A stretch of 39,763 bases of DNA from Acidobacteriaceae bacterium (GCA_003166855.1 PMUM01000203.1:1-39763), one strand, 5' to 3'. Shown: positions 32,614 through 39,763, counted from the first letter of the stretch. Numbers and translations: made by a program. Notes: generated by a model from the sequence alone, not told the origin.

Positions 32614-32982
32614 ATGCCACTTTACGAATACGAATGTAAGAAGTGCGGTCACCGCTTCGAAAAAATCCAGCTGTACTCCGACAAGATGGTGAAGAAGTGC
32701 CCTGAATGCGGCGGCCAGGTCGAGCAGATGATCTCCGCCCCAGCCGTCCAGTTCAAGGGCTCCGGCTGGTACGTCACCGACTACGCCAAGAAGTCGTCAT
32801 CCCCGGGCTCATCCGGCAGCAGCGGCGATTCTTCCTCGAAAGAAAAGAAGGACGACAAACCGAAGTCGGACAGCTCGCCAAAAGACAGTTCCTCAAAGGA
32901 GAGCTCCTCGTCAAAGGAATCCTCCTCCAAAGACGGCTCCTCGAAAGAAACGACGCGCAAAGGCTCCGGCAGGCATAAATAA
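32614..32982 (+). CDS. FmdB-family zinc-ribbon protein with disordered Ser/Lys tail
   Basis: A 122-residue protein in two parts. Residues 1-58 are a standard FmdB-type zinc ribbon with four cysteines (Cys8, Cys11, Cys29, Cys32; YEYECKKCGHRFEK and KKCPECGG), followed by FKGSGWYVTDYAKK. Residues about 60-122 are a low-complexity tail made almost wholly of Ser, Lys, Asp and Glu (SSSKESSSSKESSSK and similar), likely disordered. Tails of this kind are common in this family in Acidobacteriota and Deltaproteobacteria, though the function is unknown; a regulatory nucleic-acid or protein-binding role is often assumed. The ATG is the only start before the ribbon. Confidence 0.88.
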   Translation: MPLYEYECKKCGHRFEKIQLYSDKMVKKCPECGGQVEQMISAPAVQFKGSGWYVTDYAKKSSSPGSSGSSGDSSSKEKKDDKPKSDSSPKDSSSKESSSSKESSSKDGSSKETTRKGSGRHK

Positions 32983-32983
32983 A

Positions 32984-33008
32984 GCGGCTCCGGTGCCACC
33001 GAAGCCGC
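32984..33008. terminator. Hairpin after FmdB
   Basis: GCGGCTcCGGTgccACCGaAGCCGC forms a stem of ten paired bases with one mismatch, starting two bases after the FmdB stop. It has no T-run on the plus strand; a second small hairpin (GGCAGC/GCTGCC) follows before the convergent peptidase stop. Either may help end transcription from both sides. Confidence 0.45.
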
Positions 33009-33038
33009 CAGAATACTCGGCAGCGAAAACGAGCTGCC

Positions 33039-35279
33039 CTACTTCAACTCCCGCTCAAAGTGATCCTCAATCATCGTGAACAGATGCACCCGTGCGTCCT
33101 TCCCCGAAATGCTGTGCGTCTTGTTGGGGTAGATCATCAGCCGGAACTGCTTCCCCGCCTTGATCAGCGCATCAATCATCTGAATGCTGTTCTGAAATTG
33201 CACGTTGTCGTCGCTCGTGCCGTGAACCAGCAGCAGCGCCCCATGCAGCTTATCCACTGACGTCATCACGTCCGACTGCTCGTACCCATCCTTGTCGTCC
33301 TTGAGCAGCCCCATGTAGCGCTCGGTGTAGATGGAGTCGTAATTCCTCTGATCGGTCACCGGAGCCACGGCAACTCCCGTGCGAAAGCGGTCCGAATGTG
33401 TCATGGCATACACCGTCATTGACCCGCCGTTCGACCATCCCCAGATGGCCATGCGATCCTTGTCGAGCTGCGGATACTGCGCCAGAAGCTGATCCAGCGC
33501 GGTCAGCTGATCTTTCAACTCAACCACCCCAAACTCGTGCCGGATCGCCGTCTGGAATTTGCGATCGCGTCCGGGCGTCCCACGATTGTCTACAGCGAAA
33601 ATCGCGAATCCCTTCCGCGCCAGAATTTCGTCGAACGCATCCGGCGTCGACTTCCTCACCATCTGCGCCGCCGGGCCGCCGTAAATGTTGATGATCAGCG
33701 GAATCGTCCCGCTGGCCGGAGCGTCTGGAGGCAACAGCAACCGCCCGTACAGCACCGCACCGTCGTCTGCCTTGAACTCCAACTGCTTCGGCGCACGCAA
33801 CCCATACTCGGCGATGGTATTCTTCGCCGCCCACACCGGATTGCACGCTCCTCCCACCGCGCACAACTTCACGCTCGGCGAATTCTGCGGCCCAAAAAAC
33901 ATGTGCGTATAGTGCTTGCCGTCGTCGCTGAAATTTCCAAAGTGCATGCCCTCTTCGGTGGTCAGCGCCTTGAACCCGGACCCATCGAGCTGGACCGAGA
34001 AAATCTGCACCTGCCGCGGATCGTCTTTATTCGCAGTGAAAAAGACCGTGCCGGTAACCTCGTCCACGCCTTCAATGCTGAGAACCTCAAAGTCACCCTT
34101 GGTCAGTTGCCGCTCCAGCTTCGCATCCGCAGCCATCGGGTCTTGCTTGTCGAAGCTGTAGAAATAAATGTGGGTGTTGCCGTCGCGCCAGCTCCGCCAG
34201 AGAAATCCGCCTCTGGTTTTGAGAAAAGGAATCTCGATTCTCTCAAAATCTATCCATGAATCGGGAGTTGTTTCACTGAACGCGATCCTCGATTTGCCGG
34301 TCTTCGCGTCGATGAAGAACAACTCCATCTTGTCTTGCTTCCGGTTCACCAGCGCTGCCCAAATCACTCCCTCTTTGACCCAGCCAAACCGCGGGATGTA
34401 GGCCTCTTCATCCGTTGTCAGCGAAAGCCACCGCACCTTGCCCTTTTCCGCGTCCGCCACTCCGAGCTTTACCACCGGATTCGGATCGCCCACCTTGGGA
34501 TACTTTTCGTTCTCGACGTTGGGATGCGTCGGCATCCAATCCGTGATGGGATAAATCGGCACCTTGCTCTCGTCCATGTGCAGGAACACGATCTCTTTGC
34601 TGTCGGGCGACCAGAAATAATTGCTGCGTACCCCCAACTCTTCCCCGTACACCCAGTCGATATCGCCATTGAACAAATTTTCGCCGGTATCTTTCGTCAA
34701 CGCTTTCTCGTCCTTACCGCTCACCGGACGAACATACAGATTGTGCTTGCGCACGTACGCCACGTGCCCACCGTCCGGAGAAAACTTCGGATCTCCACTT
34801 GGATCACCCGCCGACGTAAACTGCACCGCCGTCTCGGTCCCCAGGTCGTACATCCACAGCTGCCCCTGCGCATCGAAAATCAAGTGCTTCGAATCCGGCG
34901 CCCACAAATACGCTGCCACGTGGTACCGCGTCAGTCGCTCCTTCTCCCGCTCGTTCTTCACCTTGTTCACGTCCGGATCGAGCGACGCCAGCTTCGCTGC
35001 GCTCACCAGCATCTTCTTTTCGCCGGTGGAGGCGTCCGCGTACCACAATTCGCCATTCTCTCCCTTTTCGTCACGCTGCACATATGTGAGCTTGGTCCCA
35101 TCCGGACTCCACTCCGCATTCTCGAGCCCGCGCCCCCCCAACCCGCCGGGCTGATAGATGCTTTCGATGGTCAGAGGCTTGGTAGGCTCAGTCTGCGCCC
35201 CCGCCGGTACGGCAAAGATGGCAAAGAAGATGAAAGCGAACAGGACAAAGCAGGCGATCAAGGAAATCTGTCTTTTCAC
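33039..35279 (-). CDS. S9 family peptidase (dipeptidyl peptidase IV-like)
   Basis: A 746-residue exported serine peptidase. A signal peptide covers residues 1-28 (cleavage near AGAQT). A beta-propeller of the DPP IV type follows (about 35-500), including the glutamate-rich DWVYGEELGVRSNYFWSPD stretch that holds the amino-terminus-binding glutamates. The C-terminal alpha/beta-hydrolase domain carries the catalytic triad: Ser at about 616 (IWGWSNGGSM), Asp at about 688 (HGTSDDNV) and His at about 722 (NKTHSI). It should release dipeptides after proline in the periplasm and feed peptide scavenging. The start is GTG with a GAGG ribosome-binding site. It converges with the FmdB gene. Confidence 0.93.
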   Translation of the reverse strand: MKRQISLIACFVLFAFIFFAIFAVPAGAQTEPTKPLTIESIYQPGGLGGRGLENAEWSPDGTKLTYVQRDEKGENGELWYADASTGEKKMLVSAAKLASLDPDVNKVKNEREKERLTRYHVAAYLWAPDSKHLIFDAQGQLWMYDLGTETAVQFTSAGDPSGDPKFSPDGGHVAYVRKHNLYVRPVSGKDEKALTKDTGENLFNGDIDWVYGEELGVRSNYFWSPDSKEIVFLHMDESKVPIYPITDWMPTHPNVENEKYPKVGDPNPVVKLGVADAEKGKVRWLSLTTDEEAYIPRFGWVKEGVIWAALVNRKQDKMELFFIDAKTGKSRIAFSETTPDSWIDFERIEIPFLKTRGGFLWRSWRDGNTHIYFYSFDKQDPMAADAKLERQLTKGDFEVLSIEGVDEVTGTVFFTANKDDPRQVQIFSVQLDGSGFKALTTEEGMHFGNFSDDGKHYTHMFFGPQNSPSVKLCAVGGACNPVWAAKNTIAEYGLRAPKQLEFKADDGAVLYGRLLLPPDAPASGTIPLIINIYGGPAAQMVRKSTPDAFDEILARKGFAIFAVDNRGTPGRDRKFQTAIRHEFGVVELKDQLTALDQLLAQYPQLDKDRMAIWGWSNGGSMTVYAMTHSDRFRTGVAVAPVTDQRNYDSIYTERYMGLLKDDKDGYEQSDVMTSVDKLHGALLLVHGTSDDNVQFQNSIQMIDALIKAGKQFRLMIYPNKTHSISGKDARVHLFTMIEDHFERELK

Positions 35280-35437
35280 GAAGCGACCTCACAGGAAGAA
35301 GTAACTGCAGACGCACAAGGCGCGAACCATCGAGTGTACACCGCCCCGGCCCCATCAGCGCGAGCTGCGGGGACTGCGATCGCGGTCGGGAGATCGAACC
35401 GTTGGACCTGCCTCGCCGCTAAGGTCGCACGAGATAA

Positions 35438-35658
35438 CCCAACATCCTGGCCGTGCATGACATCGGAACCCACGACGGCGCTCCCTACATAGTTTGCGAA
35501 CTGCTGGAAGGGGACACCCCGCGCGCGATTGAACGGGCCGATCTTCCACCGGCGGCTTCGGCGTCACCCGGGTTGTGGCAACGCCTGACGGTCAATCCCT
35601 CGCCTTCAATACCTTGCGAGACCTCTCGGAACTGTACCTCCTCCAGGGACTGAACTGA
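35438..35658 (+). pseudogene. Remnant of a Ser/Thr protein kinase with TolB-like tail
   Basis: Within the roughly 500-base gap before the zinc-ribbon gene lie two decayed pieces in different frames. The first (35438 to about 35535) reads PNILAVHDIGTHDGAPYIV and then ELLEG, the second half of a PknB-like kinase N-lobe, with a TAA in place of the codon expected before it. The second (35554-35658), in another frame, reads VVATPDGQSLAFNTLRDLS and then ELYLLQGLN-stop, which matches the usual last residues of acidobacterial kinases ending in TolB-like propellers. The kinase C-lobe and propeller are missing between. I read it as an internally deleted, frameshifted kinase gene. The rest of 35280-35773 shows nothing more. 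Confidence 0.65.
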
Positions 35659-35773
35659 TCCCCTCCGCGACCAACCCTCCCCCGGGTCCGCTCCGCACTT
35701 ACGCCGGAGCCACGATTCTCGTCCCAAGCCCGTAAATCGCGCTCCTCCGCATGCTAGAATCAATGCATATTCA

Positions 35774-36901
35774 ATGCTTCCTGACATAGAAAACCTGCTG
35801 AAACTGCAAGACACCGACAAGGAAATCCGCCGCCTGCAAGATGAGGTTGCCGAATTCCCCAAGCGCGTCGCCGTCATCGAGCAGAAATTGGCAGGGATAA
35901 AAGCCCAGCTGGAAAAAGCTCAAGCCGCCGTCAAGGCCGACGAAGCCGCCCGTCGCAAGTACGACACCGCCATCAACGATCTCCGCGGCAAGATTTCCAA
36001 GTACCGCGACCAGTCCCTCGACGTAAAGACCAACGATCAGTACAAGGCGCTGCTGCATGAAATCCAGTTCGCCGAAAAGGAAATCGCCGGCAACGAAGAT
36101 AAGATTCTCGAGCTGATGGTTAACGCGGACGCGCGTGATAAAGAAGTCAAGGCCGCGCAAGCTGAGCTGAAAGCCGAAACCGCCGAGATCGAAAAAGAAA
36201 AAGAAGAAGCCCGCCTGCTTACAGCGAAGGACGAAAAGCTTCTGGCTGAGTGGCGCGCCAAGCGTGACCAGATCCGCACCAGCGTCAACGAAGACCTGCT
36301 CCGCCACTACGAGCGCGTGTCCAAATTCCGTGGGAGCGGCCTCTCCGAAGTCCGCGAGCAGAAATGTATGGCCTGTCGCGTCATGCTGCGGCCTCAGACA
36401 TACAACGAAGTTCGCTCTGGCCTGCAGACCATCGTCTGCGACTCCTGTCAGCGGATCCTGTATTTCAATCCCGCCGACGAACTCGCCGACCTGAAGCCCT
36501 CGACCACGCGTCCCAAACGCCATCATCCCAAAATCGACGCACCCCAAGCCTGGTACTATCGCGCAGAGTTCGGCGGCATCGGCGAGGTCTTCCTCTGTCT
36601 GACCACCGCCCGCGGCCAGTCCAGCCGCCGCGTCTACGACGTCCACACCGGACGCCTCATCGGCGATATCCTCATCCGCGAAGGCGATTACCGCCAGGCC
36701 TTCCCCGAGGACATCACCGGAGCCATGCGCCTGAACGGCGGTTGGAGCGAAGGAGAACTCGACGCCTTCGGCAATGAACTCCCCATGGTGGCCCTGGACT
36801 CGCTCCGCGCCGACCTGGATCTAGCCCGCCACGAAGCCGCGAGTGGATCTCACGTCAAGCCGCAGGTCCCAGCAACAACCACCGAGCAAGCCGCCAGCTA
36901 A
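35774..36901 (+). CDS. Coiled-coil zinc-ribbon protein with extra C-terminal domain
   Basis: A 375-residue protein. Residues about 5-195 are a long antiparallel coiled coil rich in Lys, Glu and Ala (ending KFRGSGLSEVREQ), typical of the C4-type zinc-ribbon family first seen as chlamydial CT398. A zinc ribbon follows with Cys198, Cys201, Cys222 and Cys225 (KCMACRV, VCDSCQRILY). The usual proteins end near residue 245. This one continues about 125 residues, including WYYRAEFGGIGEVFLCLTTA and GELDAFGNELP, whose fold I do not recognise. Family members bind sigma-54-type or secretion partners. It starts at ATG 35774; a TAGAAT hexamer 13 bases upstream could be the -10 box. Confidence 0.8.
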   Translation: MLPDIENLLKLQDTDKEIRRLQDEVAEFPKRVAVIEQKLAGIKAQLEKAQAAVKADEAARRKYDTAINDLRGKISKYRDQSLDVKTNDQYKALLHEIQFAEKEIAGNEDKILELMVNADARDKEVKAAQAELKAETAEIEKEKEEARLLTAKDEKLLAEWRAKRDQIRTSVNEDLLRHYERVSKFRGSGLSEVREQKCMACRVMLRPQTYNEVRSGLQTIVCDSCQRILYFNPADELADLKPSTTRPKRHHPKIDAPQAWYYRAEFGGIGEVFLCLTTARGQSSRRVYDVHTGRLIGDILIREGDYRQAFPEDITGAMRLNGGWSEGELDAFGNELPMVALDSLRADLDLARHEAASGSHVKPQVPATTTEQAAS

Positions 36902-36930
36902 AAAGGTTTAGGTTTTAGGTTTATGTGGGC

Positions 36931-36951
36931 ACAGCCGCCTTCGGCTGTCCA
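36931..36951. repeat. ACAGCCGCC-TCGGCTGT hairpin repeat, copy 2
   Basis: Nearly identical to 25064-25083; one inserted T in the loop. It lies just after the zinc-ribbon gene. Confidence 0.7.
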
Positions 36952-36984
36952 AGTCTTGGTTTTCTGTGTGGGACCGGATTGCTT

Positions 36985-37027
36985 GTGTGGGACCGGGTCT
37001 CTGACCCGGTCGTCGAGCGCAGCTCGA
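36985..37027. repeat. GTGTGGGACCGGGTC double-hairpin repeat, copy 1
   Basis: A 43-base element of two hairpins: one with arms ACCGGGTC and GACCCGGT, then TCGAGC-GCA-GCTCGA. It agrees at 41 of 43 positions with 38950-38992, and a partial copy (GTGTGGGACCGGATT) stands at 36966-36980. Confidence 0.85.
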
Positions 37028-37059
37028 CCCTGCCGCCGCCTTATCCGAACTCCAACGTT

Positions 37060-37065
37060 TAAGAT
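37060..37065 (+). promoter_or_regulatory. -10 box directly before the methyltransferase ATG
   Basis: TAAGAT ends six bases before the ATG at 37072, the same distance as in the YqeY case, with no ribosome-binding site and no obvious -35 box. This fits a leaderless transcript. Confidence 0.4.
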
Positions 37066-37071
37066 GGCTGC

Positions 37072-38277
37072 ATGCCCAAAGCCCCCGCACCCGAGAGTCT
37101 CCCCACAGTGATGATCTCCCCCCGCGGCGCCACCCGCCTCAAAGACGGCCACGTCTGGGTCTACCGCTCCGACATCGTCTCCGCCGACGACGTCCTTCCC
37201 GGGTCGCTGACCCGCGTGACCGACCACCGCGGCAAGCCCCTCGGTAGCGCCCTCTACTCCAGTTCCTCGCAAATCGCCATCCGCATGATCTCGCATGACC
37301 ATGTAGCTGATCTTCCCGCCCTCCTTCGCCAGCGCATCGCCGCCGCCATCGCTTACCGCGCGCCTCTGGTAACAGACACCGAAGCCTACCGCGTCATCTT
37401 CAGCGAAGCCGACTTCCTCCCTGGCCTAATCGTTGACCGTTACGGCGACATCCTCTCCCTGCAGATCCTCACCCAGGCCATGGACGCCGATCCCATACGT
37501 GATGCGATCCTAGCCGAGCTGACCGCCCGCCTGCACCCAGCGTCCATCATCGAGCGCGTGGATCCGCGCGTGCGTGAATTGGAATCCCTTCCGCCTCGCG
37601 CCTCCGGCATCCTACAAGGCAGCAAGACCGCCACCACCTTCGCTATGAACGCAGTTCAGTTCCATTTCGACGCCCTCGAAGGCCAGAAAACCGGAGCCTT
37701 CCTCGACCAGCGTGAGAACTACGCCGCTGCCGCCCACTACGCCAACGGAGAGGCTCTCGACGTCTTCTGCTATCAAGGGGGCTTCGCCCTCCACCTCGCT
37801 GCCCATTGTTCGCAAATCACCGGCGTCGACAGCTCGCGTCCCGCACTCGAAGTCGCCGACCAGAACGCCATGCTCAATCAGACACTTCTCAAGGGAAAAG
37901 AAATCGAGTGGATCGAGGCCAACGCCTTCGACCTCCTGAAGGACTACTCCTCCTCTGATCGCCACTACGATGCCATCGTCCTCGACCCCCCCGCCTTCGC
38001 CAAGAGCAAGCGCGACCTCGACGCGGCCCTTCGCGGCTACAAGGAACTCAATTTGCGCGCTCTGAAGATGCTCCGTCCCGGCGGGATCCTCGTCACCTGC
38101 TCCTGCTCCTACCACGTCAGCCAGCCCAACTTCCTTGAAATGCTAGCCTCCGCCGCCCTCGACGCCCACCGCACCCTGCGCCTGGTCGAGGTTCGCGGAC
38201 AGGCCAGAGACCATCCCGTTCTTCTGAATGTCCCCGAAACCTCCTATCTAAAGTGCGTGATTGCGTCCGTAAGCTAG
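37072..38277 (+). CDS. Class I SAM-dependent rRNA methyltransferase (RlmI-like)
   Basis: A 401-residue methyltransferase of the RlmI/YccW family, probably forming 5-methylcytosine in 23S rRNA. An N-terminal PUA domain (about 10-95; RLKDGHVWVYRSDI) is followed by a linker with VHF-type NAVQFHFDALEGQKTGAFLDQREN, the typical entry to the SAM domain. That domain has LDVFCYQGGFALHLA, and the catalytic-region IVLDPPAFAKSKRDLDAALRGYKELN and LVTCSCSYHVS with the acceptor cysteines. The ATG at 37072 is used; a second ATG at 37111 lies before the PUA core. The target base is not certain. A double-hairpin repeat lies just upstream. Confidence 0.9.
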   Translation: MPKAPAPESLPTVMISPRGATRLKDGHVWVYRSDIVSADDVLPGSLTRVTDHRGKPLGSALYSSSSQIAIRMISHDHVADLPALLRQRIAAAIAYRAPLVTDTEAYRVIFSEADFLPGLIVDRYGDILSLQILTQAMDADPIRDAILAELTARLHPASIIERVDPRVRELESLPPRASGILQGSKTATTFAMNAVQFHFDALEGQKTGAFLDQRENYAAAAHYANGEALDVFCYQGGFALHLAAHCSQITGVDSSRPALEVADQNAMLNQTLLKGKEIEWIEANAFDLLKDYSSSDRHYDAIVLDPPAFAKSKRDLDAALRGYKELNLRALKMLRPGGILVTCSCSYHVSQPNFLEMLASAALDAHRTLRLVEVRGQARDHPVLLNVPETSYLKCVIASVS

Positions 38278-38299
38278 TGAAAATAAGCATAATTTTGTA

Positions 38300-38330
38300 G
38301 TTGACAGTAATACACTCAACTTTTATGCTT
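38300..38330 (+). promoter_or_regulatory. Sigma-70 promoter of hsp20 with HAIR-like operator
   Basis: A textbook promoter: TTGACA (38302-38307), 17-base spacer, TATGCT (38325-38330). Superimposed is an inverted repeat at 38301-38321 with the exact 7-N7-7 layout of HspR boxes: GTTGACA, seven bases, ACTCAAC. The right half matches the HAIR consensus (ACTCAAG) at six of seven, the left half (CTTGAGT) at four of seven. A HspR-type repressor bound here would block RNA polymerase. The leader to the ATG is about 110 bases. Confidence 0.8.
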
Positions 38331-38446
38331 CTTTTACGCTAACTACGCGTCTAATGAAGTGACCGCAGCCCTGAGCCAGTTCCCAGAGCCCGGTCGCGAA
38401 CTTCTGAAGCAAATCGAACCACCAAATTCTGAAGGAGGGTTTAGCC

Positions 38447-38938
38447 ATGACCGTATTAACCCGTTGGGAGCCGTTCCGTGAGTTTTCCACTCTGCAGGAC
38501 CGCATCAACCGCGTGTTCCGCGATTCCTACAGCAGCGCAGGCCAGGACGAGGCTCTGACCACTTCCAGCTTCGCCCCCGCCGTCGACGTCTACGAAGACG
38601 AGCACAAGGTCACTTTGAAGATCGAAGTGCCCGGAATCGACGAGAAAGACATCGACGTCCGCGTGGAGAACAATACCCTCACCGTGCACGGCGAGCGCAA
38701 GATCGAAAAAGAAGAGAAAGAAGAGAACTACCGCCGCGTGGAGCGCCAGTATGGCAGCTTCACCCGCACCTTCACTCTGCCCACCACTGTGGACACCGAG
38801 AACGTTTCGGCGACCTACGACAAAGGCGTCCTGAAGATCAACCTGCCCAAGAAGGCCGAAGCCAAGCCGAAACAAATCAAAGTCAACGTCGGCAGCGAGA
38901 AGTCGATCGAAGCCAAAGCCCCCAGCAAAGCCGCGTAA
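38447..38938 (+). CDS. Hsp20/alpha-crystallin family small heat-shock protein
   Basis: An ATP-independent chaperone of 163 residues that binds unfolding proteins in large oligomers. The N-terminus (MTVLTRWEPFREFSTLQDRINRVF) and the alpha-crystallin domain (about 42-145) are typical: FAPAVDVYEDEHKVTLKIEVPGIDEKDIDVRVENNTLTVHGERK and YGSFTRTFTLPTTVDTENVSATYDKGVLKINLPKK. The tail is Lys/Glu/Ala-rich and ends in KAPSKAA. The gene has its own heat-shock-style promoter, a GGAGGG ribosome-binding site eight bases before the ATG, and a terminator after it; clpB follows about 190 bases later. Confidence 0.95.
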   Translation: MTVLTRWEPFREFSTLQDRINRVFRDSYSSAGQDEALTTSSFAPAVDVYEDEHKVTLKIEVPGIDEKDIDVRVENNTLTVHGERKIEKEEKEENYRRVERQYGSFTRTFTLPTTVDTENVSATYDKGVLKINLPKKAEAKPKQIKVNVGSEKSIEAKAPSKAA

Positions 38939-38949
38939 CCTAAGTGCTC

Positions 38950-38992
38950 GTGTGGGACCGGGTCTCAGACCCGGTCATCGAGCGCAGCTCGA
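38950..38992. repeat. GTGTGGGACCGGGTC double-hairpin repeat, copy 2
   Basis: Agrees with 36985-37027 at 41 of 43 positions; the two differences lie in the loop of the first hairpin and in the spacer. It immediately follows the hsp20 stop. Confidence 0.85.
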
Positions 38993-39002
38993 TTGCTTTT
39001 GG

Positions 39003-39035
39003 CGGGAGGCGGCAGAAATGCCCGCCTCCCGTTTT
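39003..39035 (+). terminator. Rho-independent terminator after hsp20
   Basis: A ten-base perfect stem CGGGAGGCGG/CCGCCTCCCG around a nine-base loop, followed by TTTTGTTG. It separates hsp20 from clpB, which therefore should have its own promoter or depend on read-through. Confidence 0.8.
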
Positions 39036-39038
39036 GTT

Positions 39039-39085
39039 GTAGCGCCGGCGTCTCGCCGGCTGTCGTGGCGGCGTCCTCGCCGCCA
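39039..39085. repeat. GTAGCGCCGGC dispersed double-hairpin repeat, copy 2
   Basis: The same plan as 17520-17568: GTAGC lead, GCCGGCGTCTCGCCGGC hairpin, then GGCGGCGTCCTCGCCGCC. It directly abuts the hsp20 terminator. Confidence 0.75.
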
Positions 39086-39097
39086 CACTTGCAAGTG
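39086..39097 (+). promoter_or_regulatory. Perfect 12-bp palindrome upstream of clpB
   Basis: CACTTGCAAGTG reads the same on both strands and lies 28 bases before the clpB ATG. It matches neither the HAIR nor the CIRCE consensus. It is a candidate operator; promoter boxes for clpB were not found with confidence. Confidence 0.4.
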
Positions 39098-39125
39098 CGA
39101 AAGAAGCTAGAAACTGGAGTTCATC

Positions 39126-39763
39126 ATGGCAATCCGTTGGGACAAGTTCACCGTTAAAGCGCAGGAAGCCGTCCAGCGCGCAAATCAACTCGCCTCCGAG
39201 CACGGCAATCCCGAACTGCGTCCGATTCACCTGCTCGCCGCGCTGCTCGAAGACAAAGAAGGCATCGTCCCGCCCGTGCTCGAAAAAATCGGCATCGGCC
39301 CGCAAGCCGTCCTCGCCGAGATCTACAAAGAGATCGACAAGCTCCCCAAAGTCTCCGGAGAATCCGCCCAAGTCACGCTCTCGAACGAAGTCAATAAGCT
39401 GCTCGAACAGGCCTTTAAAGAAGCCTCGAACTTCAAAGATGAATACGTGTCCACCGAGCACCTGCTTCTGGCCATCACCAGCCTCAAACGCGACCCCGGC
39501 CAGCAGATCCTTGCCGCCCACGGCGCAACCAACGACGCGATTCTGAAGGCGCTCGCAGTCGTCCGCGGCTCGCAGAAAGTCACCGACCAGAATCCCGAAG
39601 CTAAGTTCCAGGCCCTCGACAAATACGCCCGCGACCTCACCGAGCAAGCGCGCCGCGGCAAGCTCGATCCCGTCATCGGACGCGACGAAGAAATCCGCCG
39701 CGTCGTTCAGGTCCTCTCGCGCCGCACGAAGAACAATCCTGTGCTCATCGGCGAGCCCGGCGT
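39126..39763 (+). CDS. clpB: ATP-dependent chaperone ClpB, 5' part
   Basis: The first 212 codons of the disaggregase, cut off by the end of the window. Residues 1 to about 145 are the Clp N-terminal double-repeat domain: [41 protein letters not shown], and [13 protein letters not shown]. After the linker it enters the first AAA+ domain with [21 protein letters not shown] and [11 protein letters not shown], the beginning of Walker A. The start ATG has a GGAG ribosome-binding site. With hsp20 upstream it forms a protein-rescue block: the small heat-shock protein holds unfolded substrate, ClpB with DnaK dissolves aggregates. Confidence 0.96.
   Translation, partial: MAIRWDKFTVKAQEAVQRANQLASEHGNPELRPIHLLAALLEDKEGIVPPVLEKIGIGPQAVLAEIYKEIDKLPKVSGESAQVTLSNEVNKLLEQAFKEASNFKDEYVSTEHLLLAITSLKRDPGQQILAAHGATNDAILKALAVVRGSQKVTDQNPEAKFQALDKYARDLTEQARRGKLDPVIGRDEEIRRVVQVLSRRTKNNPVLIGEPG

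Noticed and set aside
34335-35492. A 385-codon plus-strand frame over the S9 peptidase
   Set aside because: It is antisense to a gene with a complete catalytic triad and propeller; the translation is Arg/His/Pro-rich without domain features.
39086-39125. A CIRCE-like (HrcA) element upstream of clpB
   Set aside because: The palindrome CACTTGCAAGTG does not match the TTAGCACTC-N9-GAGTGCTAA consensus.
1-39763. CRISPR arrays, tRNA or rRNA genes
   Set aside because: No regularly spaced direct repeats with unique spacers and no tRNA-like or rRNA-like segments were noticed; a dedicated search could not be run.

Overview
The window reads as a chromosomal segment of an Acidobacteriota genome, most likely class Terriglobia (Koribacter-like). 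It is GC-rich, and several proteins are of types I associate with that group: a reaction-centre-type cytochrome c in a gene set with no other photosynthesis genes, a haem/copper-monooxygenase fusion, secreted amidohydrolases, an S9 peptidase, and the remnant of a kinase with a TolB-like tail. The assignment rests on family recognition, not on a marker gene; no rRNA or tRNA gene was found.

Layout. 1-5.6 kb: a small unknown gene, then three minus-strand genes for a reaction-centre-type cytochrome c, a membrane protein with a spermidine-synthase-like domain, and a cytochrome/copper monooxygenase-like protein. 5.7-8.4 kb: hemE and hemG (haem synthesis) separated by a tandem-repeat spacer. 8.4-13.3 kb, minus strand: a B12-binding radical SAM protein with a palindrome in its leader, recQ, and a CPBP membrane protease. 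13.4-17.5 kb: a polytopic membrane protein, folK, a Cys-rich unknown, an HU protein with a perfect-palindrome terminator, and an oxidoreductase whose start and stop both lie in repeats. 17.6-21.3 kb, minus strand: two paralogous secreted amidohydrolases flanking DoxX and CBS genes. 21.5-25.1 kb: GNAT, RidA, an unknown, rsmD and a site-2 protease. 25.2-28.6 kb: serA and a class V aminotransferase, with a TIG lipoprotein gene between them on the other strand. 28.8-29.8 kb: a small monooxygenase and a YqeY protein.

29.8-31.5 kb is the standout. It is a two-gene operon of lower apparent GC content, encoding a cyclic-nucleotide-binding/TIR effector and a class III nucleotide cyclase in which both adenine-specifying positions are replaced. 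This fits a Pycsar antiphage system: infection would trigger synthesis of a cyclic pyrimidine nucleotide, which would activate the TIR domain to destroy NAD+. It has its own promoter and is probably leaderless.

31.5-39.8 kb: rsmI, an FmdB-type zinc ribbon, an S9 peptidase, a decayed Ser/Thr kinase remnant, a coiled-coil zinc-ribbon protein with an extra C-terminal domain, an RlmI-like methyltransferase, then a heat-shock block of hsp20 (with a HspR-box-like operator over its promoter) and the 5' part of clpB.

Intergenic space is rich in dispersed hairpin repeats of several families. Some are shared almost exactly between distant sites in the window, some sit where convergent genes meet, and one supplies a start codon and another a stop codon. 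Several genes have a -10 box about 6-8 bases before the ATG, suggesting leaderless transcripts.
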